64,000 bases of DNA from Ramlibacter tataouinensis (lineage in GTDB: Bacteria > Pseudomonadota > Gammaproteobacteria > Burkholderiales > Burkholderiaceae_C), in the NCBI RefSeq assembly GCF_001580455.1, contig NZ_CP010951.1:2877001-2941000 (forward strand), given 5' to 3'. This document shows positions 38,614 through 49,877 of the stretch, in pieces. The notes beneath the pieces are model-generated. The model did no database searches. It was not told where the DNA came from and was given only the letters and a program-made list of their open reading frames with translations. Every line of letters begins with the position of its first letter. The first letter of the stretch is position 1. The position numbers and the translations under genes were made by a program.

Positions 38614-39510
38614 TCAGCTGGCCAGAAAAGCCTGGAGCCGTTCCGCCACGAACGCCGGCCGCTCATGGATGATCCAGTGCGTCGCCCCCGGCACTTTCTC
38701 CAGCGTGAGCTGCGGGATGTACTCGTCCAGCCCCTCGATCAACTCCGGCGGCAGCGCCACGTCCTCCATGGCCCACAGCACCAGCGTCGGGAGGTCCACC
38801 GTCAGCATCTCGCGCGGCAGCGTGATCGCGGCTGCGGCCGGGTCACCTTCGCGCGGCGGGCGCAGCGGCGAGGCGCGGTAGTAGTTGCAGCCGCCGGTCA
38901 GGCTGGCGTCCCAGACCTCGCGGTACTGCTGCTTCACCGCCTCGGTCAGCCAGCCGGCATCGTGGCCGGCCGTGAAGAACCCGAACAGGCGGCGGTAATC
39001 GTCCTCGCGCAGCAGCTTCTCCGCGTCCGGGCGGATCAGGAAGTTCATGTAGGCGCTGGCGGCCTGCTGGCGCGGGTTTGACTGCAGTTCGCGCAGGAAG
39101 GTGCCCGGATGCGGCGAATTGATGATCGCCAGCTTGTTCGCGAGTTGCGGCAGCTGGTTCGCCAGGTTCCAGGCGACGGCGCCGCCCCAGTCGTGCGCCA
39201 CCAGACAGGCCAGCGGCTGTCCCTGGGCTTCGATTTGAATCAGGGCCGCGATGTCCTGCACCAGCTGCTTGGCGCGGTATTGCTTCACGTCCTGCGGCTG
39301 CGAGGACTTTTCGTAGCCGCGCAGGTTGGGTGCCACGCAGCGGTAGCCGCCGTGTTCGGGGCGGGCGAAGTGTTCCAGCAGCACATCCCAGACGAAGGCC
39401 GCTTCGGGAAAACCGTGCAGGAACATCAGCACCGGCCGACCGGGCTCGCCGGCGGCGCGGCAGCTGAGGGTGATGTCGTGCGGCAGCCGCCGCTCGTAGG
39501 TCTGGATCAT
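38614..39510 (-). CDS. Alpha/beta hydrolase, epoxide-hydrolase-like
   Basis: 298 aa. It has LMFLHGFPEAAFVWDVLLEH with the HGFPE oxyanion motif and PNLRGYEKSSQP. The nucleophile elbow is VAHDWGG, where Asp replaces Ser, as in epoxide hydrolases and haloalkane dehalogenases. A charge-relay Asp/Glu is in LVLWAMEDVALP and the catalytic His in GATHWIIHERP. Asp as nucleophile argues for epoxide hydrolase over esterase. The ATG overlaps the engB stop by 4 bp, so it is co-transcribed with engB. Confidence 0.85.
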   Translation of the reverse strand: MIQTYERRLPHDITLSCRAAGEPGRPVLMFLHGFPEAAFVWDVLLEHFARPEHGGYRCVAPNLRGYEKSSQPQDVKQYRAKQLVQDIAALIQIEAQGQPLACLVAHDWGGAVAWNLANQLPQLANKLAIINSPHPGTFLRELQSNPRQQAASAYMNFLIRPDAEKLLREDDYRRLFGFFTAGHDAGWLTEAVKQQYREVWDASLTGGCNYYRASPLRPPREGDPAAAAITLPREMLTVDLPTLVLWAMEDVALPPELIEGLDEYIPQLTLEKVPGATHWIIHERPAFVAERLQAFLAS

Positions 39511-40169
39511 GTCGATTCCTGCGCCCAGTTGCGAAGCAGCAGGGCCGCTTCTTCGACGCCCTGCTTCTTGAGCGCGGAAAAGAGTCTGACCTCCCCACCG
39601 CCTGCCTGCAGTCGCGCGATGGACAGCGCCTTGGTCGCCTCGCTGCGGTTGAGCTTGTCGGCCTTGGTCAGGAGCAGCAGGAACTTCAGCCCCTGCTCCA
39701 CACGCGGGCGGATCACCTCCAGCAGGATCTCGTCGAGCTCGGTGAGGCCGTGGCGCGGGTCGCACAGCAGCACGATGGCCCGCAGGTTCTCGCGCGTGAC
39801 CAGGTAGTTGGCCATGACCTGCTGCCAACGGATCTTGTCCTGGCGCGGGACGGCGGCATAGCCGTAGCCGGGCAGGTCGGCCAGCACGGCGTCGGTGATG
39901 CCCTGCTTGCCCAGGGCGAACAGGTTGATGGCCTGGGTACGCCCCGGCTTCTTGGAGGCGAAGGCCAGGCGCTTTTGCTGCGTCAGGGTGTTGATGCAGG
40001 TGGACTTGCCGGCATTGGAGCGGCCGACGAAGGCGAATTCCGGCACCGACAGCGCGGGCAGGAATTCGAGCGTGGGCGCGGTGGTGAGAAAGCGCGCGGT
40101 GTGCATCCAGCCCATGGCCAGCGCCGCGGCGTTGCTGGGGCCGGCGGGCTGCGGGCTGGGGGAGGTCAT
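39507..40169 (-). CDS. engB: Ribosome-biogenesis GTPase EngB (YihA/YsxC)
   Basis: 220 aa. The G1 loop is GRSNAGKST, G2 is in SKKPGRTQAINLF, G3 is DLPGYGYA and G4 is LTKADKLN; the order and spacing are as in EngB. It acts in assembly of the 50S subunit. It starts at ATG 40169 and is divergent from the cytochrome c4 gene with 96 bp between, an arrangement often seen in betaproteobacteria. Confidence 0.96.
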   Translation of the reverse strand: MTSPSPQPAGPSNAAALAMGWMHTARFLTTAPTLEFLPALSVPEFAFVGRSNAGKSTCINTLTQQKRLAFASKKPGRTQAINLFALGKQGITDAVLADLPGYGYAAVPRQDKIRWQQVMANYLVTRENLRAIVLLCDPRHGLTELDEILLEVIRPRVEQGLKFLLLLTKADKLNRSEATKALSIARLQAGGGEVRLFSALKKQGVEEAALLLRNWAQEST

Positions 40170-40265
40170 GGGCTCTGGGGGTGGCTAGGTCGTGTCGGGA
40201 GGAGCCCCGAGTGACGCATTGTAGAATTACGGGGTTTTGCGTCCCGAAAAGATCAACGCCCCATC

Positions 40266-40913
40266 ATGAAGTCGATTGCTGCTTCCCTGCTGACTGTCGC
40301 CGCACTGGCACTGCCCGCGCTGCCCGCGCTGGCCAATGGCGCCGCCCCCGCCGCGGCGGCGGCTCCCGCGGCGAAGGCGGACATCAATGCCGGCTCCACC
40401 AAGTACGGCGCGGCCTGCGCGGCCTGCCACGGCGCCGACGGCAATTCGGGCGTGCCGGCCAACCCCAAGCTGGCCCAGCAGCATCCCGAGTACCTGGTCA
40501 AGCAGCTCGAAGAGTTCAAGAGCGGCAAGCGCACCAGCCCGATCATGCAGGGGATGGCCGCGCAGCTCACGCCGGCCGACATGAAGAACATCGCCCACTG
40601 GGCCGCCTCCAACAAGGCCAAGCCGGGCTTCGCCAAGGACAAGGACCTGGTGATCCTGGGCGAGAAGATCTACCGCGGCGGCATCGCCGACAAGCAGGTG
40701 GCCGCCTGCGCCGGCTGCCACAGCCCCAACGGCGCCGGCATCCCGGCGCAGTACCCGCGGCTGTCGGGCCAGCACGCCGACTACACCGCCGCGCAGCTGA
40801 CGGCCTTCCGCGACGGCGTGCGCGCCAACAGCCCCCAGATGGCGCAGATCGCCGCGCGCCTGAGCGACAAGGAAATCAAGGCGGTGGCCGACTACATCGC
40901 CGGCCTCCGTTGA
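40266..40913 (+). CDS. Di-haem cytochrome c4
   Basis: 215 aa. The signal peptide is about residues 1-23 (cut near ALA-NG). There are two c-type haem sites: CAACH and CAGCH. Each half has the distal Met region (SPIMQGM, and NSPQMAQIA in the second half). It is a periplasmic electron carrier to terminal oxidases. The two haems will be attached by the ResB/CcsA system encoded directly downstream. The start at ATG 40266 has only a weak binding site (AAAAGATC). A strong terminator follows. Confidence 0.95.
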   Translation: MKSIAASLLTVAALALPALPALANGAAPAAAAAPAAKADINAGSTKYGAACAACHGADGNSGVPANPKLAQQHPEYLVKQLEEFKSGKRTSPIMQGMAAQLTPADMKNIAHWAASNKAKPGFAKDKDLVILGEKIYRGGIADKQVAACAGCHSPNGAGIPAQYPRLSGQHADYTAAQLTAFRDGVRANSPQMAQIAARLSDKEIKAVADYIAGLR

Positions 40914-40959
40914 GTTCCGTCGACAAAAGTTGAACTAACCGCCACAGAACAAGCCTAAG

Positions 40960-40998
40960 AAAGGCGGGCGCCTCGGACGGAGGGCCCGCCTTTTTTTG
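40960..40998 (+). terminator. Rho-independent terminator after cytochrome c4
   Basis: AGGCGGGC and GCCCGCCT form an 8-bp GC-rich stem with a loop of about 14 nt, followed by a run of seven T (40991-40997). It lies about 50 bp past the stop of the cytochrome gene and 20 bp before the resB start, so resB-ccsA probably have partial read-through or their own promoter. Confidence 0.9.
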
Positions 40999-41017
40999 TC
41001 CAAGCTTCCCCTTTGCA

Positions 41018-43159
41018 ATGACCGCTGCCACCCAGGGCCTGGAACTTCGCACCGGATCGCAGCGCCTGCGCGCGGCGGTCGAGCTGGTGTCGTCGATGCG
41101 CTTCGCCATCTCGCTGCTGACGGTGATCTGCATCGCCTCGGTGATCGGCACCATCGTCAAGCAGCACGAGCCGGTGGTGAACTACGTCAACCAGTTCGGC
41201 CCGTTCTGGGCCGAGCTGTTCATGGCGCTCAAGCTCAACGCGGTGTACAGCGCGGGCTGGTTCCTGCTGATCCTGGCGTTCCTGGTGATCAGCACCTCGC
41301 TGTGCATCGCGCGCAACACGCCGAAGATCATCCGTGACCTGAAGGCCTACAAGGAAAACGTGCGCGAGGAAGCCCTGCGGGCCTTCCACCACCGGGCCGA
41401 GGCGGAGCTGGCCGGCCCGGCGCAGGCCGGCGCCACGCGCCTCGGGGAGTCGCTGGCCAAGGCAGGCTGGAAGGTGAAGCTGCAGCGCCGCGCCACCGCG
41501 CGCGGCGAAGGATGGATGGTGGCGGCCAAGCGCGGCGGCGCCAACAAGGTCGGCTACCTGGCGGCCCACAGCGCCATCGTGCTGGTGTGCCTGGGCGGCC
41601 TGATGGACGGCGACCTGATCGTGCGGGCCCAGATGTGGTTCGGCGGCAAGACACCCTATGCCGGCGGCGGCATGATCTCCGACGTGAAGCCGGAGCACCG
41701 GCTGCCGGCCAGCAACCCGACCTTCCGCGGCAACCTGTTCGTGGCCGAAGGCACGCAGTCGGGCAGCGCGGTCCTGAACCAGTCGGACGGCATCCTGATC
41801 CAGGAGCTGCCGTTCTCGATCGAGCTGAAGAAGTTCATCGTGGAGCACTACTCCACCGGCATGCCCAAGCTGTTCGCCAGCGAGATCGTGATCCACGACC
41901 GCGAGACCGGCGCCGCCACGCCGGCGCGGGTGGAGGTGAACCATCCGGCACGCTACCGCGGCATCGAGATCTACCAATCCAGCTTCGACGACGGCGGCTC
42001 CAGCGTGAAGCTGAAGGCGGTCCCGATCAACGGCGGCCGCCCCTTCGAGGTCGAGGGCGTGATCGGCGGCAGCTCGCAGCTGACCCGGGGGCCGGTGGAT
42101 GGCGCCGAGAAGATGACGCTGGAGTACACCGGCCTGCGCGTGATCAACGTCGAGAATTTCAGCGGCGGCGAGCGCGGCGGCACCGACGTGCGCGCGGTGG
42201 ATCTGCGTGCCTCGCTCGACGCCCGCCTGGGCGCGGCCAACAAGACGACGGCCAAGAAGGAGCTGCGCAACATCGGCCCCAGCATCAGCTACAAGCTGCG
42301 CGACGCGGCCGGCCAGGCCCGCGAGTTCAACAACTACATGCTGCCGGTGGACATGGGCGACGGCCCGGTGTTCCTGATGGGCTTGCGCGAAACGCCCTCG
42401 GAGCCCTTCCGCTACCTGCGCGTGCCGGCCGACGACCAGGGCGCGCTTGACGGTTTCGTGCGCCTGCGCGCCGCGCTGCAGGACCCGGCCGTGCGCGCGC
42501 AGGCGATCCGCCGCTACGCCGCCAAGGTGACCGACGCCTCCAGGCCGGAACTGGCGCAGCAGCTCACCGCCTCGGCCAGCCGGGCGCTGGACATGTTCGC
42601 CGGCGAGGGCACGCCGCCGGGCCCGGGCGGCAAGCCGGCGGCCGGCCTGCAGGCCATCTCCGACTTCATGGAAGCCAACGTGCCGGAAGCCGAGCGCGCT
42701 CGCGCCGGCGAAGTGCTGCTGCGAATCCTCAGCGGCGTGCTGTTCGAGATGACCCAGATCACGCGCGAGCAAGCGGGCCTGAAGCTCCTGGAGCCCAGCG
42801 AGCAGACCCAGGCCTTCATGACGCAGGCGATGCTGGCGCTGAGCGACGCCAACGCCTACCCCGTTCCCATGGCCTTCCAGCTGGTGGACTTCAAGCAGGT
42901 GCAGGCCAGCGTGTTCCAGGTGACGCGCGGCCCTGGCAAGAACATTGTCTATCTGGGTTGCGCCCTGCTCATCCTGGGGGTCTTTGCCATGCTGTACGTG
43001 CGCGAGCGCCGCGTCTGGTGCTGGGTGACGGGCGAGGGCGAGCGATCGCGCTGCACGATGGCGCTGTCGAGCAACCGCAAGACCATGGACGCCGACCGTG
43101 AATTCGAGCTGCTCAGGCAGCAACTGTTGGGAGACAAGGTGTCGGGAGACAAGGTATGA
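41018..43159 (+). CDS. resB: Cytochrome c biogenesis protein ResB (Ccs1 type)
   Basis: 713 aa. Three N-terminal membrane spans (with MRFAISLLTVICIASVIGTI and FLLILAFLVISTSLCIARNT) precede a large periplasmic domain (about 190-650) and a last span (NIVYLGCALLILGVFAMLYV). The ISTSLCIARNTPKI segment at the second span is the conserved Ccs1/ResB block. With CcsA it forms the system II haem-delivery synthase at the inner membrane. The stop overlaps ccsA by 4 bp. Confidence 0.92.
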   Translation: MTAATQGLELRTGSQRLRAAVELVSSMRFAISLLTVICIASVIGTIVKQHEPVVNYVNQFGPFWAELFMALKLNAVYSAGWFLLILAFLVISTSLCIARNTPKIIRDLKAYKENVREEALRAFHHRAEAELAGPAQAGATRLGESLAKAGWKVKLQRRATARGEGWMVAAKRGGANKVGYLAAHSAIVLVCLGGLMDGDLIVRAQMWFGGKTPYAGGGMISDVKPEHRLPASNPTFRGNLFVAEGTQSGSAVLNQSDGILIQELPFSIELKKFIVEHYSTGMPKLFASEIVIHDRETGAATPARVEVNHPARYRGIEIYQSSFDDGGSSVKLKAVPINGGRPFEVEGVIGGSSQLTRGPVDGAEKMTLEYTGLRVINVENFSGGERGGTDVRAVDLRASLDARLGAANKTTAKKELRNIGPSISYKLRDAAGQAREFNNYMLPVDMGDGPVFLMGLRETPSEPFRYLRVPADDQGALDGFVRLRAALQDPAVRAQAIRRYAAKVTDASRPELAQQLTASASRALDMFAGEGTPPGPGGKPAAGLQAISDFMEANVPEAERARAGEVLLRILSGVLFEMTQITREQAGLKLLEPSEQTQAFMTQAMLALSDANAYPVPMAFQLVDFKQVQASVFQVTRGPGKNIVYLGCALLILGVFAMLYVRERRVWCWVTGEGERSRCTMALSSNRKTMDADREFELLRQQLLGDKVSGDKV

Positions 43160-44481
43160 ACACCGCAAGCACAACGCTCACGCTGCACAGCGGCTATTTC
43201 TCGCAGCGCAGCTGGTTCGACTGGCTGTTCGCCGCCATCGTCGCGCTCGGTGGCGCCTATGCCTTCGCCCGCTACGGCGCCTACATGGACGTGTACGAGA
43301 AGGGGATCCTGGTTGCCGCGGTGCCGGCGGCGATCTGGGTTGGCTGGTTCTGGAAGCCGCTGCGCGCGTTGATGCTGGGCGCCTCGGCCGCCAGCCTGTT
43401 GGGCGTGCTGTCCTATGGCGGCACGCTGGCCAGCGCCGACTCGGTGTTCTGGCTGAAATACTTCCTGTCCAGCCAGTCGGCCATCCTGTGGATGAGCGTG
43501 CTGTTCTTCATGAGCACGGCCTTCTACTGGATCGGCATGTTCGCGCCGCGCCAGGGCCCGGTGATGGAGCTGATCGGTTCGCGCATCGCTTGGGCGGCGG
43601 TGACCATGGCGCTGATCGGCTCGCTGGTGCGCTGGTACGAAAGCTACCTGATCGGCACCGACGTCGGCCACATCCCGGTCAGCAACCTGTACGAGGTGTT
43701 CGTCCTGTTCTGCTGGCTGACGGCGGCCTTCTACCTGTACTTCGAGGACCGCTACCAGACCCGGGCGCTGGGCGCCTTCGTCATGCTGGTGGTGAGCGCG
43801 GCGGTTGGCTTCCTGCTGTGGTACACGGTGGTGCGCGAGGCGCACGAGATCCAGCCGCTGGTGCCGGCCCTCAAGAGCTGGTGGATGAAGCTGCACGTGC
43901 CCGCCAACTTCATCGGCTACGGCACCTTCTCGCTGGCCGCCATGGTGGCCTTCGCCTACCTGATCAAGAAGCAGGCGCAGGAGCAGCACTGGGGCCGGCT
44001 GGCGCCCCTGTGGCTGCTGGGCATCGCGCTGTGCTTCGTGCCGATCGCCTTCCGCCAGCGCGGCGTGGCCGAGGCTGGCGGCTACTACTGGGTCGGCTAC
44101 GCGCTGATCTCGGCGCTGATCGCGGCCGGCATCCTGCTGGGACGCAAGCGCATCGCCGCCCGCCTGCCTTCGCTGGAGGTGCTGGACGACGTGATGTACA
44201 AGTCGATCGCCGTCGGCTTCGCCTTCTTCACCATCGCCACCGTGCTGGGGGCGCTGTGGGCGGCCGAGGCTTGGGGCGGCTACTGGAGCTGGGACCCCAA
44301 GGAGACCTGGGCGCTGATCGTCTGGCTGAACTACGCGGCCTGGCTGCACATGCGCCTGATGAAGGGGCTGCGCGGGACTGTCTCGGCCTGGTGGGCGCTG
44401 GCGGGGCTGGCGGTCACGACCTTCGCCTTCCTGGGCGTCAACATGTTCCTGTCAGGATTGCACAGCTACGGTACGCTGTGA
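43156..44481 (+). CDS. ccsB: Cytochrome c biogenesis protein CcsA/CcsB (ResC-type haem lyase)
   Basis: 441 aa, polytopic. The haem-handling WWD motif is WGGYWSWDPKETWALIVWLN, and the other conserved parts are GHIPVSNLYEVFVLF and KLHVPANFIGYGTFSLAAM, with external His residues. It pairs with the ResB protein to move haem to the outside and join it to CXXCH motifs. It starts at ATG 43156 inside the end of resB. The msrP gene follows after 36 bp. Confidence 0.94.
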   Translation: MNTASTTLTLHSGYFSQRSWFDWLFAAIVALGGAYAFARYGAYMDVYEKGILVAAVPAAIWVGWFWKPLRALMLGASAASLLGVLSYGGTLASADSVFWLKYFLSSQSAILWMSVLFFMSTAFYWIGMFAPRQGPVMELIGSRIAWAAVTMALIGSLVRWYESYLIGTDVGHIPVSNLYEVFVLFCWLTAAFYLYFEDRYQTRALGAFVMLVVSAAVGFLLWYTVVREAHEIQPLVPALKSWWMKLHVPANFIGYGTFSLAAMVAFAYLIKKQAQEQHWGRLAPLWLLGIALCFVPIAFRQRGVAEAGGYYWVGYALISALIAAGILLGRKRIAARLPSLEVLDDVMYKSIAVGFAFFTIATVLGALWAAEAWGGYWSWDPKETWALIVWLNYAAWLHMRLMKGLRGTVSAWWALAGLAVTTFAFLGVNMFLSGLHSYGTL

Positions 44482-44517
44482 GGCTTGCGCCGCGGGCGCG
44501 TGTGTGAGGAGCACCCC

Positions 44518-45516
<999 letters not shown>

Positions 45517-45536
45517 GTAGAACCTGGAACCGGCGC

Positions 45537-46295
45537 CTACACCTCGACGGTCAGGCCTGGGTCGAAGCTGGCGTTCTCGTTGACGCCCTCACGCGCATAG
45601 CCGCGCGGGTTGCACAGCACCCGCGTGCCGTTCACGCGGTAGTCGAAGCTGTCGTGCGTGTGGCCATGAATCCACAGGGCCACCCGTCCAGCGCCCAGCA
45701 GGCGCTCCAGGTCGGAGACGAAGCAGGCGTTGAGGGGCGACTCCGCAAAGCGCGGATGGACGCTGCGGGGCGAGGGGGCGTGGTGGGTGATCACCACGGT
45801 CGGCCCGGCGTGCGGCGTGGCCAGCTTCTCATTGAGCCAGGCCGCGTGCCGCCTGAACAGCGCGGCGGAGTGTGCCGGCGTGAACAGGGTGCCGGCCTCG
45901 TCCGTGCGGATGGCGCTGAAGTCGCGCAACATGTGCTGCGCCGCGGCCATGGCGGCCGCCTTCTTCTCGCCGGGGCCGAACAGGTCGAAGTCGCTCCACA
46001 GCGTGGCGCCGAGAAAGCGCACGCCGTCCAGGACGATCTCCTCGGCATCGAGCACGTGCACGTCGCTGCCCTGGCACAAGCCCTTCAACTCGGCCATCGC
46101 GCCCGCCAGGCTGGCGCCGTAGTACTCGTGGTTGCCGAGCACGTAGAGCACCGGCTTGCCGAAGCCCTGGGCCCATTCGGCCGCCGCCCGCGAGCGCGCG
46201 ATGTCGCCGGCCAGCACGACCACGTCGGCGTCGCTGGCCGGACGCGCCATCGGGCCGAAACTCAGGTGCAGGTCGGAAAGGACGTGGAGCTTCAT
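45537..46295 (-). CDS. Metallophosphoesterase
   Basis: 252 aa, calcineurin-like fold. Metal-site motifs in order: SDLHLSF (D-x-H), VVLAGDIARS (GD), VLGNHEYYGA (GNHE), VITHHAPSPRSV (H-H), and HGHTHDSFDYRV (GHTH). The family cleaves phosphomonoesters or diesters; the substrate is unknown. It is the last gene of the minus-strand catabolic island, 60 bp after the MetE-like gene, and may be unrelated to it. Confidence 0.88.
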   Translation of the reverse strand: MKLHVLSDLHLSFGPMARPASDADVVVLAGDIARSRAAAEWAQGFGKPVLYVLGNHEYYGASLAGAMAELKGLCQGSDVHVLDAEEIVLDGVRFLGATLWSDFDLFGPGEKKAAAMAAAQHMLRDFSAIRTDEAGTLFTPAHSAALFRRHAAWLNEKLATPHAGPTVVITHHAPSPRSVHPRFAESPLNACFVSDLERLLGAGRVALWIHGHTHDSFDYRVNGTRVLCNPRGYAREGVNENASFDPGLTVEV

Positions 46296-46355
46296 GCAAG
46301 GTGGACGCTATCACGCCGCCGGTTGTTCCTCGAGGCCCGCCGGCGCGACGGTGCA

Positions 46356-47393
46356 CTAGGGCCGCGCGTACTCTGCGCGCAGCTGCTTCGCCGCTTCCAC
46401 CATCGCCGCCAGCTTGCCCTGGGCCACCTCGCGCGGCAGGTACTTCATGCCGCAGTCGGGCGCCAGGATCACCTGCTCGGGCTTCACATGCTGCAGCGCG
46501 CGCCGGATGCGGCCGGCGATCACCTCGGGCGTTTCGACGTTCATGTCCGCGAGGTCGATGCAGCCCACAAGGATCTGCTTGCCGGCCAACTCCTCCAGAA
46601 CCTTGGTGTCCAGCTTGGACTGTGCCGTCTCGATCGACACCTGGCGGCAGCGGCAGCCCGCCAGCTCGGGCAGGAAGGAGTAGCCGCTGGGACGCTGGTG
46701 GATGATGGCCGCGTAGCCGAAGCAGATGTGTACGCAGGTGGTGCCGGTCACGCCCTCGAGCGCGCGGTTGAGCGCGGCCAGTCCGTACTGGCGGGCCTTC
46801 TCGGGCCGCGCCTGCATGTAGGGCTCGTCGATCTGCACGATGTCGGCGCCGGCGGCGAACAGATCGTGGATCTCGCCGTTGACCGCCTCGGCGTAATCCA
46901 TCGCGGCTTCCTCCTCCGAGAAGTAGAAGTCGTTCTGCGCCTGCTGCAGCATGGTGAACGGGCCGGGCACGGTGATCTTGGTCATGCGATTGGTGTGGCG
47001 CTTGAGGAACTTCAGGTCCTCCACTTCCACCGCGTGGCGGCGGCGGATGCGGCCGACGATGCGTGGCACCGGGTTGGGATGGCCCGAGCGGTCGAGCGCC
47101 GTGCCGGGGTTGTCGAGGTCGACGCCGTCGAGCGCGGTGGCGAAGCGGTTCGAGTAGCTCTCGCGCCGGATCTCGCCGTCCGACACGATGTCCAGCCCGG
47201 CGTCCTCCTGCGCGCGGATCGCCAGCAGCGTGGCGTCGTCCTGCGCCTGGGCCAGCCAGGGCTCGGGAAGGCGCCAGAGTTCTCTTGCCCGCACGCGCGG
47301 CGGAAAACGCCCGGCGAGCTTGGCGCGGTCGATCAGCCATTCGGGCTGCGGGTAGCTGCCGACGATGGTGGTGGGAAACAGCATGCGGCTCAC
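46356..47393 (-). CDS. MetE-like cobalamin-independent methionine synthase family protein
   Basis: 345 aa, matching only the C-terminal catalytic half of MetE (about 750 aa). It opens LFPTTIVGSYPQPEWLIDRA and carries TKITVPGPFTMLQQ and IVQIDEPYMQAR. Zn-ligand residues appear in HICFGY and in LAPDCGMKYLPREV (Cys). Such short forms are found in many bacteria and may act on other methyl donors or thiols, for example demethylation in aromatic or sulfur catabolism. AAAGGAG precedes the ATG. The gene follows livF by 29 bp and seems part of the same operon. Confidence 0.8.
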   Translation of the reverse strand: MSRMLFPTTIVGSYPQPEWLIDRAKLAGRFPPRVRARELWRLPEPWLAQAQDDATLLAIRAQEDAGLDIVSDGEIRRESYSNRFATALDGVDLDNPGTALDRSGHPNPVPRIVGRIRRRHAVEVEDLKFLKRHTNRMTKITVPGPFTMLQQAQNDFYFSEEEAAMDYAEAVNGEIHDLFAAGADIVQIDEPYMQARPEKARQYGLAALNRALEGVTGTTCVHICFGYAAIIHQRPSGYSFLPELAGCRCRQVSIETAQSKLDTKVLEELAGKQILVGCIDLADMNVETPEVIAGRIRRALQHVKPEQVILAPDCGMKYLPREVAQGKLAAMVEAAKQLRAEYARP

Positions 47394-47422
47394 TCCTTTG
47401 CTAGGCGAGGTTCAGCATCGAC

Positions 47423-48119
<697 letters not shown>

Positions 48120-48127
<8 letters not shown>

Positions 48128-49877
48128 GCGACACCCCCAGGTAGGCGCTCATGACGGCCGGGCTTTGCATCACCTCGCGCGGCGCGCCTTCGGCCAGCAT
48201 GGCGCCCTGGTCGAACACCACGATGCGGTCGGTCAGCGCCATCACCGCATCCATCACGTGCTCGACGAAGACGATGGTGGTGCCCTGGTCGCGGATGCGG
48301 CGGATCAGCGCCACCGCCGACTGGATCTCGGTCGGCGTGAGTCCGCACAGCACCTCGTCCAGCAGCACCAGCTGCGGCCGCGCTGCCAGCGCGCGCGCCA
48401 GTTCGAGGAACTTGCGCTGGTGCAGGTTCAGGCCGGCCGGCAGCACCTGCGCCTTGCCCGCCAGCTGCGTGAACTCCAGCCATTGCATCGCCTCGCGCCG
48501 GCCTTCCTCCATGGTGCGCAGGCCCTGGCCCGCATACATGGCGGCGATGGCGACGTTGTCCAGCACGCTCATCTGCGTGAATGGCCGCGGGATCTGATAG
48601 GTGCGCGCGATGCCAGCTCGCGCAATCCGGTGCGCGGGCTGGCCCGCGATGTTGCATCCGCCCAGCCAGACCTCGCCGCCGTCGGGCAGGTAGTGGCCGC
48701 TGACGACGTTGATGAAGGTGGACTTGCCGGAGCCGTTCGGCCCGAGCAGGCCGAGGATCTCGCCGCGCCGCACGTCGAGACTGACGCCGGAAAGCGCCTT
48801 GAGGCCGCGGAAGGATTTGGACAGGTTCTTGACTTGCAGCAGGGGCAGACGGGGAGCGCCCCCACCCCTGCCCTCCCCCGTAGGGGGAGGGAGTTCGGTT
48901 GGGCGCTCCTCCCCCCTCCGGGGGGAGGCCGGGAGGGGGGCGCTCCGCACCTTGCGCCGCAGTTTCCCCATCACCCCTTCCGGCATGAACAGGATCCCCA
49001 CCACCAGGATCAGCCCGATCACCCCCTTGCCCAGCACGGCGTACTCGCCGCCGGTAAAAGCGAACAGCAGGCAGGTGATGGCCACCGCGCCGATGGCCGG
49101 GCCGGCCCAGTGCCGGGTGCCGCCGAGAATGCTCATGAGCACCACGGTGAGGGGCACGGTCAGGTTGAAGGTCTCCGCCGTGGTGACGTAGGAGATGAAC
49201 AGCGCATGGATGCCGCCCACCCAGCCGGCCAGCGCGCAGGACACGGCCAGCGCGGCGAGCTTCCAGCGGTAACTCGGCACCCCCATCACCTCCGCCGCTT
49301 CCTCGTCGTCGTGGATGGCGAACAGGCCGGCGCCGAAGCGCGAATGGCGGATCGCCCACGACACCAGCAGCGTGACCACCGCCGCCGCCAGCATCAGCAG
49401 GAACAGGCTGGACGTCGGCGTCGGGCCGATCTTCGGCACCGGCACCGCATTGAGGTACACGCCCGGCCCGCCATCGATGGGGGTGTTGCCGATGATGGTG
49501 GCCACCACGAAGGTGACGGCCAGCGTGAGCAGCGCGAACAACTCGCCGCGCACGCCGCGCACCCGGAACGCCACCGCGCCGACGCCGGTGCCGATGGCTG
49601 CCGCCACCAGCGCGGCGACCGGCAAGGTCCACAGGAAGGGCCAGTTGAACTTGCCCGCCAGCGTCGCCGTGGTGTAGACACCCGCGCCGAAGAAAGCGCC
49701 GTGGCCGAAGGAGAAGTAGCCGGCGTAGCCCGACAGGATGTTCCAGGAGGTGGCCAGCACGATCCAGAACAGCGCCAGGTACAGGAAGGACTCGTAGAAC
49801 GGCAGCTTGAAAAAGGGCAGCAGCGCGAGCAGCGCGCCGGCGCCGACGATGGCCGCGGGAGCGATTCGCCGCATCAT
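48120..49877 (-). CDS. Fused LivM permease and LivG ATP-binding protein
   Basis: 585 aa. Residues 1 to about 308 are a LivM-type permease (NILSGYAGYFSFGHGAFFGA, ALFISYVTTAETFNLTVPLT). Residues 346-585 are LivG, with Walker A GPNGSGKST (379-387), Walker B LVLLDEVLCGLTP and the LivG-specific GIARTYQIPRPFTQM. The intervening linker of about 36 residues (310-345) is Pro/Gly/Arg-rich low complexity. Its DNA (48853-48946) is a palindromic intergenic-type repeat. I infer that this repeat joined two once-separate genes in frame. The ATG at 49877 overlaps the livH stop by 4 bp. Confidence 0.9.
48853..48946. repeat. Palindromic repeat inside the LivM-LivG coding sequence
   Basis: The ends are inverted: GGAGCGCCCCC (48853-48863) and GGGGGCGCTCC (48936-48946), with an extra GGGCGCTCC at 48901-48909. 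Inside are CCCTCCCCCGTAGGGGGAGGG and CTCCCCCCTCCGGGGGGAG hairpins. The CACCCC, GCCCTC and GGGAGGGAGT blocks resemble the repeat at 38516. It encodes the linker of the fused LivM-LivG protein. Confidence 0.7.
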
